Source of the DNA: Platycnemis pennipes
Taxonomy: Eukaryota > Arthropoda > Insecta > Odonata > Platycnemididae
Direction: 5' to 3'
Assembly (NCBI GenBank): GCA_933228895.1
Contig: OW121846.1
Span: forward strand, 8,091,915 to 8,155,914
DNA length: 64,000 nt
Program-made: the position numbers and the translations under genes
Shown here: positions 1 through 10,740 of the stretch, one piece after another
How positions within the stretch are numbered: position 1 is the stretch's first letter
How the letters are laid out: each line of letters opens with the position of its first letter
The notes under the pieces: generated by a model
What the model was told of the DNA's origin: nothing
The model's database searches: none
The model's input: the letters and a program-made list of their open reading frames with translations, nothing else

Positions 1-939
1 TTTAAGAGATAAATGTTGCTTCCCAAAGTAATTTGCATTGGGCAAGGAATTCAAAGAGAGCTGATCTTTTAAACCAATATATAAATAATTACTCACTGAT
101 TTTTCCAAATTTATAGCATTAGTCCATTCACAGTGTGAAACAATAACACTTTTCTTAATTGTCTGTTTAAATTGCACTACTGGTTCAAAGCCTCTGCTGC
201 GATTGTAACCCAAACAAACACTTTATGATTTTACACCATTCAGATGTAATGAGTCTACTGTTTGAAGTAGTTAATTATTGCTGCTACAAGATGATAGGGG
301 AACGGGAGGATGTCCAGCACCTCTCTTCCTTTTCACTGGCAGAGACTCCTTCCTCGACGACGACAGCATAACGACTGATGATCGGCAGGATATTATCTTG
401 CTTAAGAGGGAGTAGATGGAGGAGGGGTAGGGGAACAGTCGCTCGAGCAAGGCTCAACTTCTGCTTTGAGGCGATTATATTGCATCCATTGAGCGAGTGA
501 ATGAGCATCTCGGAGTGCACACATACTGTTATGCAACTTATGACATGGGTTTACGCAGTAAAAGGTGGGGAAGGAGCTTTTTCAGTTGCGGGACAATGGA
601 GTTCTTTCTTTAAGGAGATGAAGGTATGGTCTGTGAGGTCGGAGAGGAACTCACACTCGGCTTTGCTATATGCATACAGAGAGGTTGCTCCTTCAATGAT
701 GGCCTCCAAGGTGGGTAGGGGCTCCACATGCGAGATGATGCCATGGTCGAAGGTACTCTCCTCACAGTTTAGTGGGTCATGCAACCGCATCTTCTTCCCA
801 CCAGCGATAAGCTTCCCATGCTTCTGAAAACTCCCCCAAAACCATATCCAGATTTGAGTCAATATCCAGCCAGCTCTGTCACCCGACCCTTGGAGAAGCA
901 CACAGAAGCAACGATCTGCATTTCGGAGAGTCTATCTCA
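1..939. other. Unresolved sequence beside the Polinton remnant
   Basis: I recognise no gene here. Minus-strand open frames exist at 284-520 and 551-901, but neither resembles a known family and neither has splice or start signals that single it out. Since the decayed Polinton genes lie immediately beyond 940 on the minus strand, this could be more of that element, decayed past recognition, or unrelated flank. Confidence 0.4.
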
Positions 940-1345
940 TCAATGACGTTTCTCCCCCCAGAGCATGGTATTTATTCTAGAGCAGCAATGCTGACCAGCA
1001 GGATGACACCTCCTTTCACTCCTTAACTCGTTGAAGGCCAAGTGAAACAGCTTCAGAGCATGACAGTCGTTGAGATGAGGGATGGTGTGAAGAAATTCTG
1101 TGAGGAATTTGAGTAATGCGTGTCCTAACAACTTACTAGCTGCATAAAGACAACAGTATTCTCCGCAAATGTCAGAATGAAAACTTTGAATCAGAACCCG
1201 ATTGTGAGTGCAAGCGAAATGTTTCAAAACATTTATAATACCCGGTACGAAAGGTACAAATCCATAAGAGTCAAAAATACTCTGCTATACCATTGAAAAT
1301 ATATACGTATCATGACCCAATGAGACCCGAGCAGGTATGAAGGTT
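940..1345 (-). pseudogene. Polinton adenain-like cysteine protease (broken)
   Basis: This is a remnant of the Ulp1/adenain-type cysteine protease carried by Polinton/Maverick elements, which by family knowledge matures virion proteins. Three catalytic landmarks can be read on the minus strand in the expected order. A histidine in a GSHWV motif lies near 1330, an aspartate in FDSYG near 1275, and a cysteine in DICGEYCC near 1160. A downstream NDCHALKLFHLAF segment also fits the family's C-terminus. The His part is in a different frame from the Asp/Cys part, so at least one frameshift separates them near 1290-1300. The N-terminal region before the His was not traced. It lies downstream of the capsid-protein remnant on the same strand, which supports a single element. 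The element is broken and not functional as it stands. Confidence 0.7.
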
Positions 1346-1620
1346 CTAAGTTCACTACATATATACCATTTCTAAGAGACTGAGGTAATGTATTGAAAGG
1401 TAGTCTCCGAGGAATATTTTAAGTGGATTCAATGACCTATCAATCTGTACACTATGCATTGCTAGACTAATAATTTGTGATAATGTTCCTGCTTTTATCA
1501 ATTTCTAGAGAGGCATCGTATTCTGCAAATACCAAGCACGTTACGGTGTTTAGTAATTCTTTCTCGAATTTTGCCTCTATTCGCACCACACCCCGATCTC
1601 TGAGATTGGATTATAAATGA

Positions 1621-2007
1621 TCATTGATATCAATGCTCAATGATTTCATAATCTTCATTTCCTGAATCATCCCGGGTTAGATGAAATATCCATGTCCAAA
1701 CATGTCATATGTAATTTGATTACCTCTATCATAATGCTTTATTCCACTGCCTGAGAGTATGGTATCATATGCCCATGCCCAATACTTTTTACGGCTAAAA
1801 TTACATTCCAGGCCCTCGGAAGGAATCTGAACACCATTTACAAAGAGTGAAAAATTTTCCAGGGAATAGTGAGAGAGAGCAAAAGGATTCTTCTCAACCC
1901 TGCCAGCGTACAAGTCATTATCAACCACAGCAAATATTATAGTGTTGTGTATTCGACCTACGATTGCATTATCAATGCTCATTGATATCAATGCTCAATG
2001 ATTTCAT
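1621..2007. repeat. 29-bp perfect direct repeats flanking the capsid C-terminal block
   Basis: The 29 bases at 1621-1649 recur exactly at 1979-2007. They enclose the fragment encoding the C-terminal part of the capsid remnant. The core contains the short palindrome ATTGATATCAAT. The second copy overlaps the end of the upstream capsid frame, so a duplication or rearrangement here may account for the interrupted reading frame. Confidence 0.8.
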
Positions 2008-2657
2008 TTCTGTACGTCTGTAGTGATATCTAGCATTATTTTTTCCAGCATTTTACTGGTTGCTACTAATATGGAAGGGTCGATGTCGTAATGTTGAATG
2101 TGAAGAGTCACATCTAGTATTTTCATTATTCCTCCCACCTCACGCATTGGATGAAATGCAGGGTTTGAAACCATCAACCTGATTCTTATATCGACTTGAT
2201 CTAGCAACAATTGAGCCTGATTGAACACGTCCACATGTAATTTACCATATAGCTTAACCTCAGCACAGTTCTCGAACCACGGCTTTCGCTTTACGTAGCC
2301 TGCATTGTCGTTAGTAGTTTTATTAATATCCTTCCCCCTATCCACTTCCCACCCTATGTTCATCAAATGTGTTTTGCTAGCGTCACCATAATTTAATGCA
2401 TTTTCAATATAGCTCCTATAATGATAATTATCCTCCGAGGGAGTGACCAACGTTCCATTGAAATAAACATTACACTGTTTAAAGAGGGAGTGTAAAATAT
2501 TGTTCACAATGCCCGGTTTTTTAGCATTACTAGATGTAAAATCTGTCAAGTCCGCCTTACACACCTTCACTCTCAGCCTGAGGAATATACTGTTCAAATC
2601 CTTGTAAGCATCACCAGAATCTTTAATCACGAATTTAGTCACTGATCTGTTATCCAT
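1677..2657 (-). pseudogene. Polinton major capsid protein remnant (double jelly-roll family)
   Basis: Two minus-strand frames, 2657-2004 (217 aa) and 1991-1677 (104 aa), together resemble the Polinton major capsid protein, the family also annotated as 'F54H12.2-like'. The N-terminal part has the family's FNGTLVTPSEDNYHYRSYIE segment. The C-terminal part has NPFALSHYSLENFSLFVNG and AYDTILSGSGI, both characteristic of the second jelly roll. The joint between the parts carries stop codons and one of two 29-bp direct repeats, and a short middle stretch seems missing. The frame also ends early, before the usual C-terminal strands. The gene is dead. Its neighbours on the same strand, a basic pX-like protein and an integrase upstream and a protease downstream, are the expected Polinton set. 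I infer a single old insertion. Confidence 0.75.
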
Positions 2658-2765
2658 CGATTACATAGATTTATAGGAAACGAGTCGCTTTGATAAAATG
2701 TTAGTCTGAATGGGTGGATTGGGTTGGAATAAGTGCGACGAGCTCAGTATATGCTCAGCCATGAC

Positions 2766-3119
2766 TTAGTCAGAAAAAATTTCTCTGTGCACGACTTTCT
2801 CACCTCTTCGCCTTCTCTGCAAATGATCTTTCTTTTTCTCAGCACTAGTTCTTATTTTATTCAAGCGTGGATGCTTAACCAATCTCACCCCACCCCCATT
2901 CATTTTTATTTACTCCTCCGCTTTCCATTTCAAGTTCTGCCCTGCCTCGTTTAATCTATATCGCAATATCCCTTTAACTGGCTTAGTCCCCACATCGCTC
3001 AAGGCTGCTGCCATGGTACTAACTGCCTCCTTACCAACCGTCTTCAACCTGCTGTAAAAAAGAGGTCTGGCAAAACACCACAAACCAGCGAGAAAACTTC
3101 CTATACCCCACCCCTTTTC
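2766..3119 (-). pseudogene. Polinton small basic pX-like virion protein (one internal stop)
   Basis: The minus frame starting near 3119 reads through a glycine/hydrophobic stretch (GWGIGSFLAGLWCFARPLF), then SRLKTVGKEAVSTMAAALSD and a basic tail ending in HREIFSD at the stop 2768-2766. Gly-rich start, hydrophobic helix, Lys/Arg-rich tail and position between integrase and capsid genes are typical of the small basic pX-like protein in Polintons. A TAA at 2912-2910 interrupts an otherwise continuous frame. The start overlaps the 3' end of the integrase remnant by a few codons in another frame. The exact start is unclear. Assignment rests on overall pattern rather than a catalytic motif. Confidence 0.5.
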
Positions 3120-3756
3120 AACAGGTTCACTTCAACAGGTTTAACGCCTAAGCTGGAATGCATGCTATTATTATAACTATTCACCAATTTGGGTAGGATA
3201 TCCACATAATTGTGCGTTGAATATCTTGTAAAATACTTGTACATTTTCGATTTTCGAGTGCAATTTAAACGTTCAACGACACTTACCTTTATATTTGGAT
3301 TGATTGTGATGTAAAATTTTACACCACAATTTGAGAGAAAATTTTTTAATCCACCATTTAATTCATCACCCTTATCATTTTGAATTTTCAATGGTTTTCT
3401 TTTGTGCAAAATATCATTAAACACCTCAACTACCTCCTCTGGGATTTTTGTTCGTAAACCTCTAGCCCACGCATACCTCGAAAATAAATCAGTCACCATA
3501 AAAATATAAATATTTTTTAAACTTCGCATGTCATTCAGATCACATTGCCAGCATTCATCAATGTATGTAATGATTTCTAGGGAATTTTTTCCTCATCGGT
3601 CTGTGATGTGTGTATGCATCTTGAGAATTTAACCACTCGCTTATTGTCTTTCTTGAAATCCCAGTCACTCGGTGTAATTTCTCGACAGCAGAAAAACCTG
3701 CAGAATGTTCTGGATCATTGTACACCCTTTCCATTATGTTGTAATCCACTCTTCAC
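3101..3756 (-). pseudogene. Polinton retroviral-type integrase (one frameshift)
   Basis: This is a DDE integrase of the Polinton/Maverick type, which by family knowledge inserts the element's linear DNA. The N-terminal piece (about 3750-3560) has YNDPEHSAGF and ISRKTISEWLNSQDAYTHH, the family's helix-turn-helix-like start. A one-step frame change near 3575 leads into ECWQCDLNDM (first catalytic Asp). TDLFSRYAW follows, then QNDKGDE (second Asp) and SVVERLN (Glu). The C-terminal segment NSYNNSMHSSLGVKPVEVN is also typical. All three catalytic acidic residues are therefore still legible, but the frame is broken. It is the first gene of the remnant when read on the minus strand. The hairpin-rich sequence at 3798-3915 lies just upstream. 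Confidence 0.8.
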
Positions 3757-3797
3757 CAAATTTTTTTGGTTCCTTAAATTAATGTCTCCTAAAATAC

Positions 3798-3824
3798 AAT
3801 ACTTGAATTTGTAATTCAAGTATT
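3798..3824. repeat. Perfect 12-bp hairpin, 3-nt loop
   Basis: AATACTTGAATT at 3798-3809 is followed after TGT by its exact reverse complement at 3813-3824. It lies between the integrase remnant and the larger hairpin at 3848-3915. Confidence 0.85.
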
Positions 3825-3847
3825 AATTAATTAATTAAAGTTAATAT

Positions 3848-3915
3848 TTTGAAATTGAATAACACATTCAATTATTAATTAAAGTTAATAATTGAATGTG
3901 TTATTCAATTTCAAA
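3848..3915. repeat. Perfect 31-bp inverted repeat, 6-nt loop
   Basis: The arms 3848-3878 and 3885-3915 are exact reverse complements separated by TTAAAG. No mismatch is present over 31 bp, which is unusual beside heavily decayed transposon genes. It could be a young fold-back duplication or a folded terminal repeat; no protein is associated. Confidence 0.85.
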
Positions 3916-4235
3916 CACTATCGAAAAGAAAAAATTATACTATGACGCTTTAGATTGACGTTATATTCTTCCTCTATATTCCCCAAATATGATACGCTGT
4001 TTTTGAAGTTAATTATGAAAAAATCTTTACCTAAGGTTTATACGCCTGTTGTTAATATAAGTGGAAAGGAGCAGTTGAAATGAATGTTTTCTCTTCAGAA
4101 GTTATGTTGGAAATGACGTTTTTGTAAAGCAATTGCATTTTTAAATGGAGGATCTCTGTAATCAATGGGTTGGAGTAAATTAAAGAAAATATTAAAGAGG
4201 TCTTATTAAAAGAAAATAATTCTATTTGTTCTTTC

Positions 4236-4745
4236 TTTTGTCAATGCATTTGTCTGAAAGTTGGTATTTAGGTGAGGGAGGTTATAAAAGGTGTTGCAAC
4301 CAAATATGGACCACATACAGTTAATAGTTTCAATGTTATTAAGGAATAAAAAATTTTTATTACTTTTTGTTTAGCAATGGATTTAGCTAAAAGGTGTAGG
4401 AGATCCTAAGGAGTCTGTATGTCAAATATGAACCAGGCACAGTTTATAGTTTAAAAGTTATTAAGGAAAGTAATTCTATCATGTACTTTTTTTATCAATG
4501 GATGTAGCTGAAATTCGGTATTTAGGCGAAGACGGTCCTAACAGGTCTTTTAGTTAAATATGGACCAGGTACAGTTAATAGTTTCAAAGGTATTAAGGAA
4601 TAAAATTATTGATAGTACTTTTGTATTTATCAATGGATTCAGCTACAATTTGGTAGGAAGGTGTAGGAGGTAATAACAGATGTTTTTACAGAATATGGAC
4701 CAGATACAATAATCAGCTTCAAAGTTATTAAGGAGGTTGATCCAA
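4236..4745 (+). repeat. Tandem repeat, about four diverged ~127-bp units
   Basis: Units begin near 4236, 4361, 4487 and 4618. Each carries CAATGGATTTAGCT-like, GGTGTAGGAGGT-like, AAATATGGACCA and AGTTTCAAAGTTATTAAGGA blocks in the same order, separated by about 125-131 bp. Divergence between units is roughly one base in five by eye. No coding frame is maintained. The same unit reappears at 7195-7560. Confidence 0.75.
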
Positions 4746-7194
4746 AAAGTGAAAGTCATGTCATTTTTTTAATACTTTCAGCACTTATAGAACTAAAGTT
4801 ACTCTATCTAATAAAGTAAAGATAATTATATCAAACCATACTCCTTGTTGCACAAGTTGCATTTGAAATTACGTACGATTAACGGCGAGAATGGCCATCA
4901 CATGGGAATATAAAGTTTAAAAATACCACAGTGACATGTCATTTTTGCAAAAAACTGATATTTTATGCGTAATTTCACAAGGAATAAAATTACACGAAAA
5001 AAAAGGCATCAACCCACCGTATTTCTCGCTAAATCCACCAATTTATGCGCTTATAGCAGACGAAATGCGTTAGTTGACTTCAAGTGGCGCTGCGGTCGCT
5101 CTAGCCAAAATGTATGGCGTATGAATGATATCATTACTAATGAGTAGGGACATGACATTTTCGCGAATCGTTTTTTGCGACAGGATTCACGAAATAAGCG
5201 ACCTTACGGCTTAATCGCGAAATTGACCGTGTCTTCTTTGAAACGCGATTTTTTCAACGAAATTTGAGATATTTAGCAAATGCCGAATTTTTGTAGCATG
5301 AAATATTTTCTTTAGTGATGGCCGGATCGCATCTTTCATTTTTCTCGGTTCCGGATCCAAAGACACGGAGTAAAATCGGATCCGGATCGTAGATTTTAAA
5401 TTTTCGTGGCTTAGCGATCGAAGTTCCCCGTGAATGGAATGTAGGTGCGGTAGATATTGACAAGAAAGGATGTGTAACTAAGGTCACGTCATTAGATGAA
5501 AACGTTCCCGTGCAACTCGAAGCAAAATAAAGAAATATGACTTTTTCCCCCATGACCCCGGTATCGCCGGAAAAAAATACGTAGGATGTCATGCGGGTAG
5601 CCTACATACGCCGGGATCAGACGTACAACGAGAGTTATTGTACTGTGCGAAGTTCGATCCCAATCGCAGTTTAATTTTTTCTTTCAGTCACTGCATCGAA
5701 AATGTAATCATATTCAATTTCAAACCATTACATCTGAATACTCACTTTAGTACACTTTGTTGTTTAAATTAGATTTACAAATGTACCACTACATTAAGGA
5801 TGGTCGGGTCGGATCCAAAGAACCACGGGTCTTTCATTCAATTCGCTACTGAAATCATATCCGAAGACAGCATAATTTCAGATCCGGATCGGAGATTTTA
5901 ACATCTCGCGGCCTCGTGATCGATGCGCCCCGCGAATGGAATGTACGTATGGTAGATACCAACAAGGAGAGGTTAAGTAACTCGGGTAACGAAATGAGAA
6001 GACGATTTTTTCCGTGCCACAAACGAGGAAAACGAAATAAAAAATAATAGTCTTGACCTTTTTCTCCATAGGATGTGCGAGAAAACAATTAAGCCGAATG
6101 TCATGCGGGTCGCCTACATTCGCCATATTCCCGTGAACCTATGAGAGCGTAGTTGTTAAAAATGAGGGCTAGTGTACTGCCAGTCGCGAGTTCGATCCTT
6201 AACACTACCTAACAATACAGCCGTGCTGTATTCCAAGGGGAATTCTAGTAGGCAGTTAAAAAAGTAGATTATCAGAAATTTCATGCCAAATTATAAGTCA
6301 AAAAATAATTAAATTTGGCAAAAGGAAATGATTGGAAAAAATTTATATTACAGAATTAAATCGTGGAATCATTACGTTAACTTTACAGTGTATTTTTGAG
6401 TGACGCATTTGTAAATCTAGTTGAAGCAATAGAAGTACAAAAAAGTCAGTATCCACACACAAAGGTTGGAAATGAAGGGTGATAAAGTTTTTTATTCAAT
6501 GGTTGAAAGAAAAATTTTAAACAGCGTAAGAATCGAACTTCATTACCTGCAGTCCACTACTCCACTCTGTTATTGTTATTACCATTATCTCATTAATTTG
6601 CCTTTAACTTAATTTTGCCTACTGTGTTTTTTACGTTGCGTAGGGTAGCCATAACTTCTGTATTGGATCTCAAATGTATGTACTATTAATTGTTTGTTCA
6701 CATTGGTATGAAGTCTTTATCAATAATATTTAAAAAAACCCTTCCTTTAAGACTCCTTTTTCCCAAAATTAAACACAGCTTTCACCTTTTTAAAACGATT
6801 TTATTTACCGTATTTGTCATTTTTAAACACCACTTTTAATGATTTTTATTTACCGTTTTTCGGTGTCCCTACTAATGAGATATTAAAGAATATTTCAGAA
6901 AAATATTATAACATAACATTTGATAGTAATATTCTGGTGTTATACATTAGTAAATTCATTGAGTACAGAATTTATTTCACTAACGTAAATGCTGAATTGA
7001 CTCCATCGTCGAGCTGATTAATATTATCATAAACAATAAATCCTTCAACTTTCCATTGCATTTCTTGTGATACTTATGACTTTCAATCGCTTAGGTAATT
7101 TTCTTTGTGAAGTAAGGATCACTTAACAGGCTTATACTCGTACTTAAATTAATAAGATTCCTTAGACAACTTGACTCAAGCAGTCGCAAGCCAA
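4746..7194. other. Repeat-rich spacer between the two 127-bp arrays
   Basis: No gene is recognised. Two related segments, about 5300-5660 and 5800-6210, share the blocks ATCCGGATCGTAGATTTTAA, CCGTGAATGGAATGTA, GATGTCATGCGGGTAGCCTACAT and a terminal GTTCGATCC, so they are diverged copies of one repeat about 500 bp apart. TTCGATCC at their ends resembles a tRNA B box, suggesting a tRNA-derived SINE. A minus-orientation tRNA-like stretch (GAATCGAACTTCATTACCTG) is at about 6527-6575. AT-rich sequence fills the rest. Confidence 0.5.
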
Positions 7195-7560
7195 CCTCCT
7201 TAAGGATTAAAAGTTTTGATAGTACTTTTTCATTCACCAATGGATTTAGCGGAAATACAGTACCAAGGTGTAGGAGGTTTTAAGATCTTTTTATAAAATA
7301 TGGACCAAGTACAGGTAAGTTTCAACGTTATTACAGAAAGTAATTGTCACGTACTTTTTTGTTTATCTATGGATTTAGCTGAAATTCAATAGTTAGGTTT
7401 AGGATGTGCTAAGAAGTCTGTTTTTATAATATGGGATTGTTAGGTCACGTACTTTATGATTTAATGAGATTTCACGATGTTTTTAACAGAAAAAATGACT
7501 TTTTTGTTTGACAATGGATTTTTCAAAATTTGGTACATAGTGTGTGTTTGGTACATAGTA
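7195..7560 (+). repeat. Second array of the ~127-bp tandem repeat (2-3 units)
   Basis: Units beginning near 7225, 7350 and 7485 carry the same CAATGGATTTAGCGGAAAT, GGTGTAGGAGGT and AATATGGACCAAGTACAG blocks in the same orientation as the array at 4236-4745. The third unit is partial. The two arrays look like parts of one older array separated by about 2.4 kb of other repeats. Confidence 0.65.
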
Positions 7561-9506
7561 TGTGAAACAAAAAAAAAACAAAAAGTTTGACCTGTTCCTG
7601 AGTTATGCTTACGTTTGTTAGTCTAGAAATGAAATAGCCAAAAGTAGTTAAGTGACTGTCCAGTCAGGAGCAGGATCTGGGAGCAGTCCAGAGCAGCGGT
7701 ATCTGAGAGGAGCAGCTTCGGGATCCGTTCAGTTGGTCAGGAGTGTCTTCTGAGCTCCGCTCGGTTGCTTACTTGGAGGTAAACCAAAGTCTCGCCTCAA
7801 TGTAACGTGCTTTTATGCTGTCTGAGAAGTTGGATAGGGAGGGGGTATATTGCGTTGGGAACGATCTGGTATCGTAATGTTGTGATTGCGGCTGTGGGAA
7901 GGAATGCGGAAATGTTCTGGACATCTTCCAAACGCATGTCTCCTTGACATATGGGCGGAAGTGAAAGGCGAATGGAATGTCGAGGATGACCTTGTTCCCG
8001 GACCGGCAAAGTCGCATCTACTACCTACCTCAATCCTTTGTGTTTCAAGTGTGTTGTTTATGATTCTAGTGACGTCTTTCCCAGTTTTTTATGTATCCTT
8101 TGTTGAACAGCCAGAATTATTTGTGGGGTGTGGTATCTTTTATGCTCGTTTTCCCATTATTTTAATCCATATGAACTAATAATTTTCCACATTTATGCCT
8201 GGATTATTCACTGGATTATATGACGGGGTGTCATTTTCTTGCGCAGGTGATTGGCGCAGTCGTGCAGATTCTGCTGCGACAGATGCTGGTTATATTCAGG
8301 ATGCATCTCACACCACAAAGATTGCATCCTTGCGATGTATCCCCTGTGACTTGGCTCACTGGCAGCATGGCAAGCTAGAAGGTCTCCCCTCAGGGTTTCC
8401 GTCCAGCTCCCTTTTTTGATGGCATAGGTTTGCCACACCCAACTCCACTAGGGCCCTCATCCGAGAAGGGCCGGTTGTGGGTGGCGTCACTGCATTTCTT
8501 GGAACCCAGGGTTTCTGCGAGTGGGGAGGTTAACCCCACGAGCAGACGGCCACCATTAGCCGGCTGAAGCCGTTTCCAGGGACGCCACGAGGTGGTCTGT
8601 TTTTGACCCCTGTTTTTTATTATTATTCAGTTTTCAGGAACTCAATATCGTCCTCCATTGCGGTAACTGAAATTTTTGAAGATCAGCAAAGTAAACACTT
8701 CCAAAATGCATCACAGTTTTCGAGCAAAGCCTTTAATGATAAATCGTTTAATGCCATGCATTTAGATTGATATACAGTAAAACCTCCCATTATCGAAATT
8801 CAAGGGATCCAAATTTTTCAGGGCTTGGTAATGGGTAGTTGGTTAATCGGAGGACGTGGTGGGTTGCAACCCTCCATTTTTTTCAGGGCCTTTTCTCGTC
8901 GCATCCAAGAAACAGGAGTCATCAAACTAAAATACCTTGTGATTTATATGGTATTTGCTCAGTGACATCATAAATGTATGCAGTAGTTTCTTGTACTACT
9001 TACGGAAGAATTTCATTGTAAATAACTAGCAATTATAGAAGAGAAAATAATTGGCCATCAGGACAATGAAGTTTTGACATGATGGTGCGTGGCAAATTGC
9101 TGTGGCTCCACTGTTTTTTCGGCGGATAAAATACAAATTGAATAGTCATTTGTTTTACTTGCTGAGGTCTTTTAAATATAAATTTCATTCTTTCTACGAA
9201 ATCACTTGAGTTAAACAATAGTTTCCTAACGAACTGTACACTAACTTTATGGATTATTTAATATTCTACAATGTGAAACTACTATTGCATTATTTTTTTG
9301 GGTAAAAATTCACAACAAATATTATTTGTAAAGGTGACATTGGCAAAAGAAATTTGAAGCTTGCGGGCGAAATGGTATTTTGATGGGGGAAATAGAAACC
9401 GAGGTTTTGCGATTGTCACTATTCGCCGTTGAAAATCCACTGGAAGTTTTATGAACAAAATTACATAAGAACTGCTAGACATATGTCAGTATTACATTAT
9501 TACATT
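7561..9506. other. Noncoding sequence with transposon-end fragments
   Basis: No supported gene. A GC-richer block at about 8440-8630 ends in an ATT-rich run and looks like a LINE 3' end, though no coding part was found. At 8774 the sequence ACAGTAAAACCTCCCATTAT resembles the terminus of Tigger/pogo-type elements. Short open frames at 7769-8438 occur on both strands and overlap, so they are probably chance. Confidence 0.35.
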
Positions 9507-9547
9507 ATTTGAATTGTTCAGAGTTCATAACTCTGAACAATTCAAAT
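9507..9547. repeat. Perfect 19-bp hairpin, 3-nt loop
   Basis: Arms 9507-9525 and 9529-9547 are exact reverse complements around CAT. It lies in AT-rich noncoding DNA about 180 bp before an inverted SINE pair and has no run of T that would suggest a terminator. Confidence 0.85.
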
Positions 9548-9685
9548 TTTGCGATATTTAACATTTTCCATACCATTTATACTGTCATCTTCATTGCCAT
9601 AATGTTAATCAACGCTCTTGAAGATATTTTTAATCAAAATGTTACATTGCAATAACCGCAGAATATATGGCTTAATCTTCCTCAT

Positions 9686-10045
9686 GCTCAATAGCAGAAG
9701 TTCCACAGAGAAGAAATTTATTCGCCTTGACTCGAATGATTCTGATCAACTTGCCTCTATAGGACTTGAACCCGGATCTCCTGATATAGTAAGCACCTTA
9801 GTGCTTCATTCAGCCTTAACCTCTTGGACGGTGGCGCCATTCGCACGGCATCGACTTCTCTCTGACATGATATGTCTAGCACTTCGAGTTCATCTTGTTC
9901 TTTTAAGGCTTCTAAAATTCCACAGGGAAAAATGATGGCTCGATAGCTTAATTGATTAAAGCACATGACCAGGAATCAGGTTATCCGGGTTAGAGTCCTG
10001 GTAAAGGCAACTGATTTTTTCTGTGGAACTTCTGATATTGTGCAA
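9686..10045. repeat. Inverted pair of tRNA-derived SINE copies
   Basis: The plus-strand stretch 9934-10010 has a tRNA-like 5' half (TAGCTTAATTGATTAAAGCA) and a B-box-like GGGTTAGAGTCC. The segment about 9750-9815 has the same arrangement on the minus strand, with GGACTTGAACCCGGATCTCC. The similarity extends outward: AGAAGTTCCACAG near 9690 is the inverse of CTGTGGAACTTCT near 10022. Base pairing and discriminator positions of a functional tRNA are not preserved, so I call SINEs rather than tRNA genes. The pair could fold into a long hairpin if transcribed. Confidence 0.6.
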
Positions 10046-10271
10046 TTTCAACGGGCAATGCCGTTAAGTTTGTCGCCGTCAGTTCGCAGTCCTTCAATTT
10101 GTTTCTTACATTATGATAATTCTTCCTTGCAACTTTGAGCTGCCACCTATATCTTAAATTTGCATTTTCTTCCGTAGTAGTCTGGTGAATTACTCAGGAG
10201 AGTCAAAAAATTCAAACAAGTTACTTGAAAAAATCTCTTGATAATGGCATTTGTTTTACTATACACAAAAA

Positions 10272-10740
10272 TTATTTGAAGAAAGAGTCAATGGTCGCCT
10301 GCTTTAAACTATTCCTTCTCTCATGAAGAACAGCATTCTCCACTTCGTGGGATGCTCTAATAGCATCCCTATCACATTCTTCAGCAGGGAGCAATAATTT
10401 CCCAGTCGTGTCCAGTGCTGGAATGACTTCTCGGGACTAGTGCTCCACAAACTCCCTCTCTGGATTGTCCTCTTCGCTCTCCGTCCTCTTTTTCACTCTC
10501 AGCAGAGCACATCACTACACCTTCGTCGACATTTACAACGTCATCAAATGAAATGTCTCGAATGCTTAGCTTGCCCATCAGTTCCTCCCAATCTCCATTC
10601 GCTTGCATTCACTTCACAATTAGATTCAGTTTCATTGCCCTGGCGAGGTAATGTCTTGTTGTAGCGGGCTAAACGGCATCCCAACAAAGACACATACTCT
10701 GCACAGCCTGGAGAATGTTCCATCTGAGAAGAGTGGGGCT
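10272..10740 (-). pseudogene. Tigger/pogo-family transposase C-terminal fragment
   Basis: Minus-strand frames here read as the C-terminal part of a Tigger (pogo superfamily, CENP-B-related) transposase. A segment SPATTRHYLARAM near 10680 fits the 'Ti-nCFrkAGf' region that follows the DDE core. Then come ISFDDVVNVDEGVV and finally a frame ending NSLKQATIDSFFK before the stop at 10274-10272; the latter is the family's usual 'sfFk' tail. Frames change at least twice, so it is dead. The DDE core itself is absent. It lies in intron-flanking DNA below the alpha2/delta exon at 13312. A related fragment with the DDE end is at 31997-32430. Confidence 0.6.

Noticed and set aside
551..901. 116-codon minus frame as another Polinton gene
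   Set aside because: Position is suggestive, but I could not match it to ATPase, minor capsid or polymerase motifs.
2733..2954. Plus-strand frame as a gene
   Set aside because: It is the antisense shadow of the basic Polinton protein remnant on the minus strand.
9934..10010. tRNA gene candidate
   Set aside because: A- and B-box-like words are present, but the stems do not pair well and a matching inverted copy with shared flank lies nearby, so a SINE is more likely.
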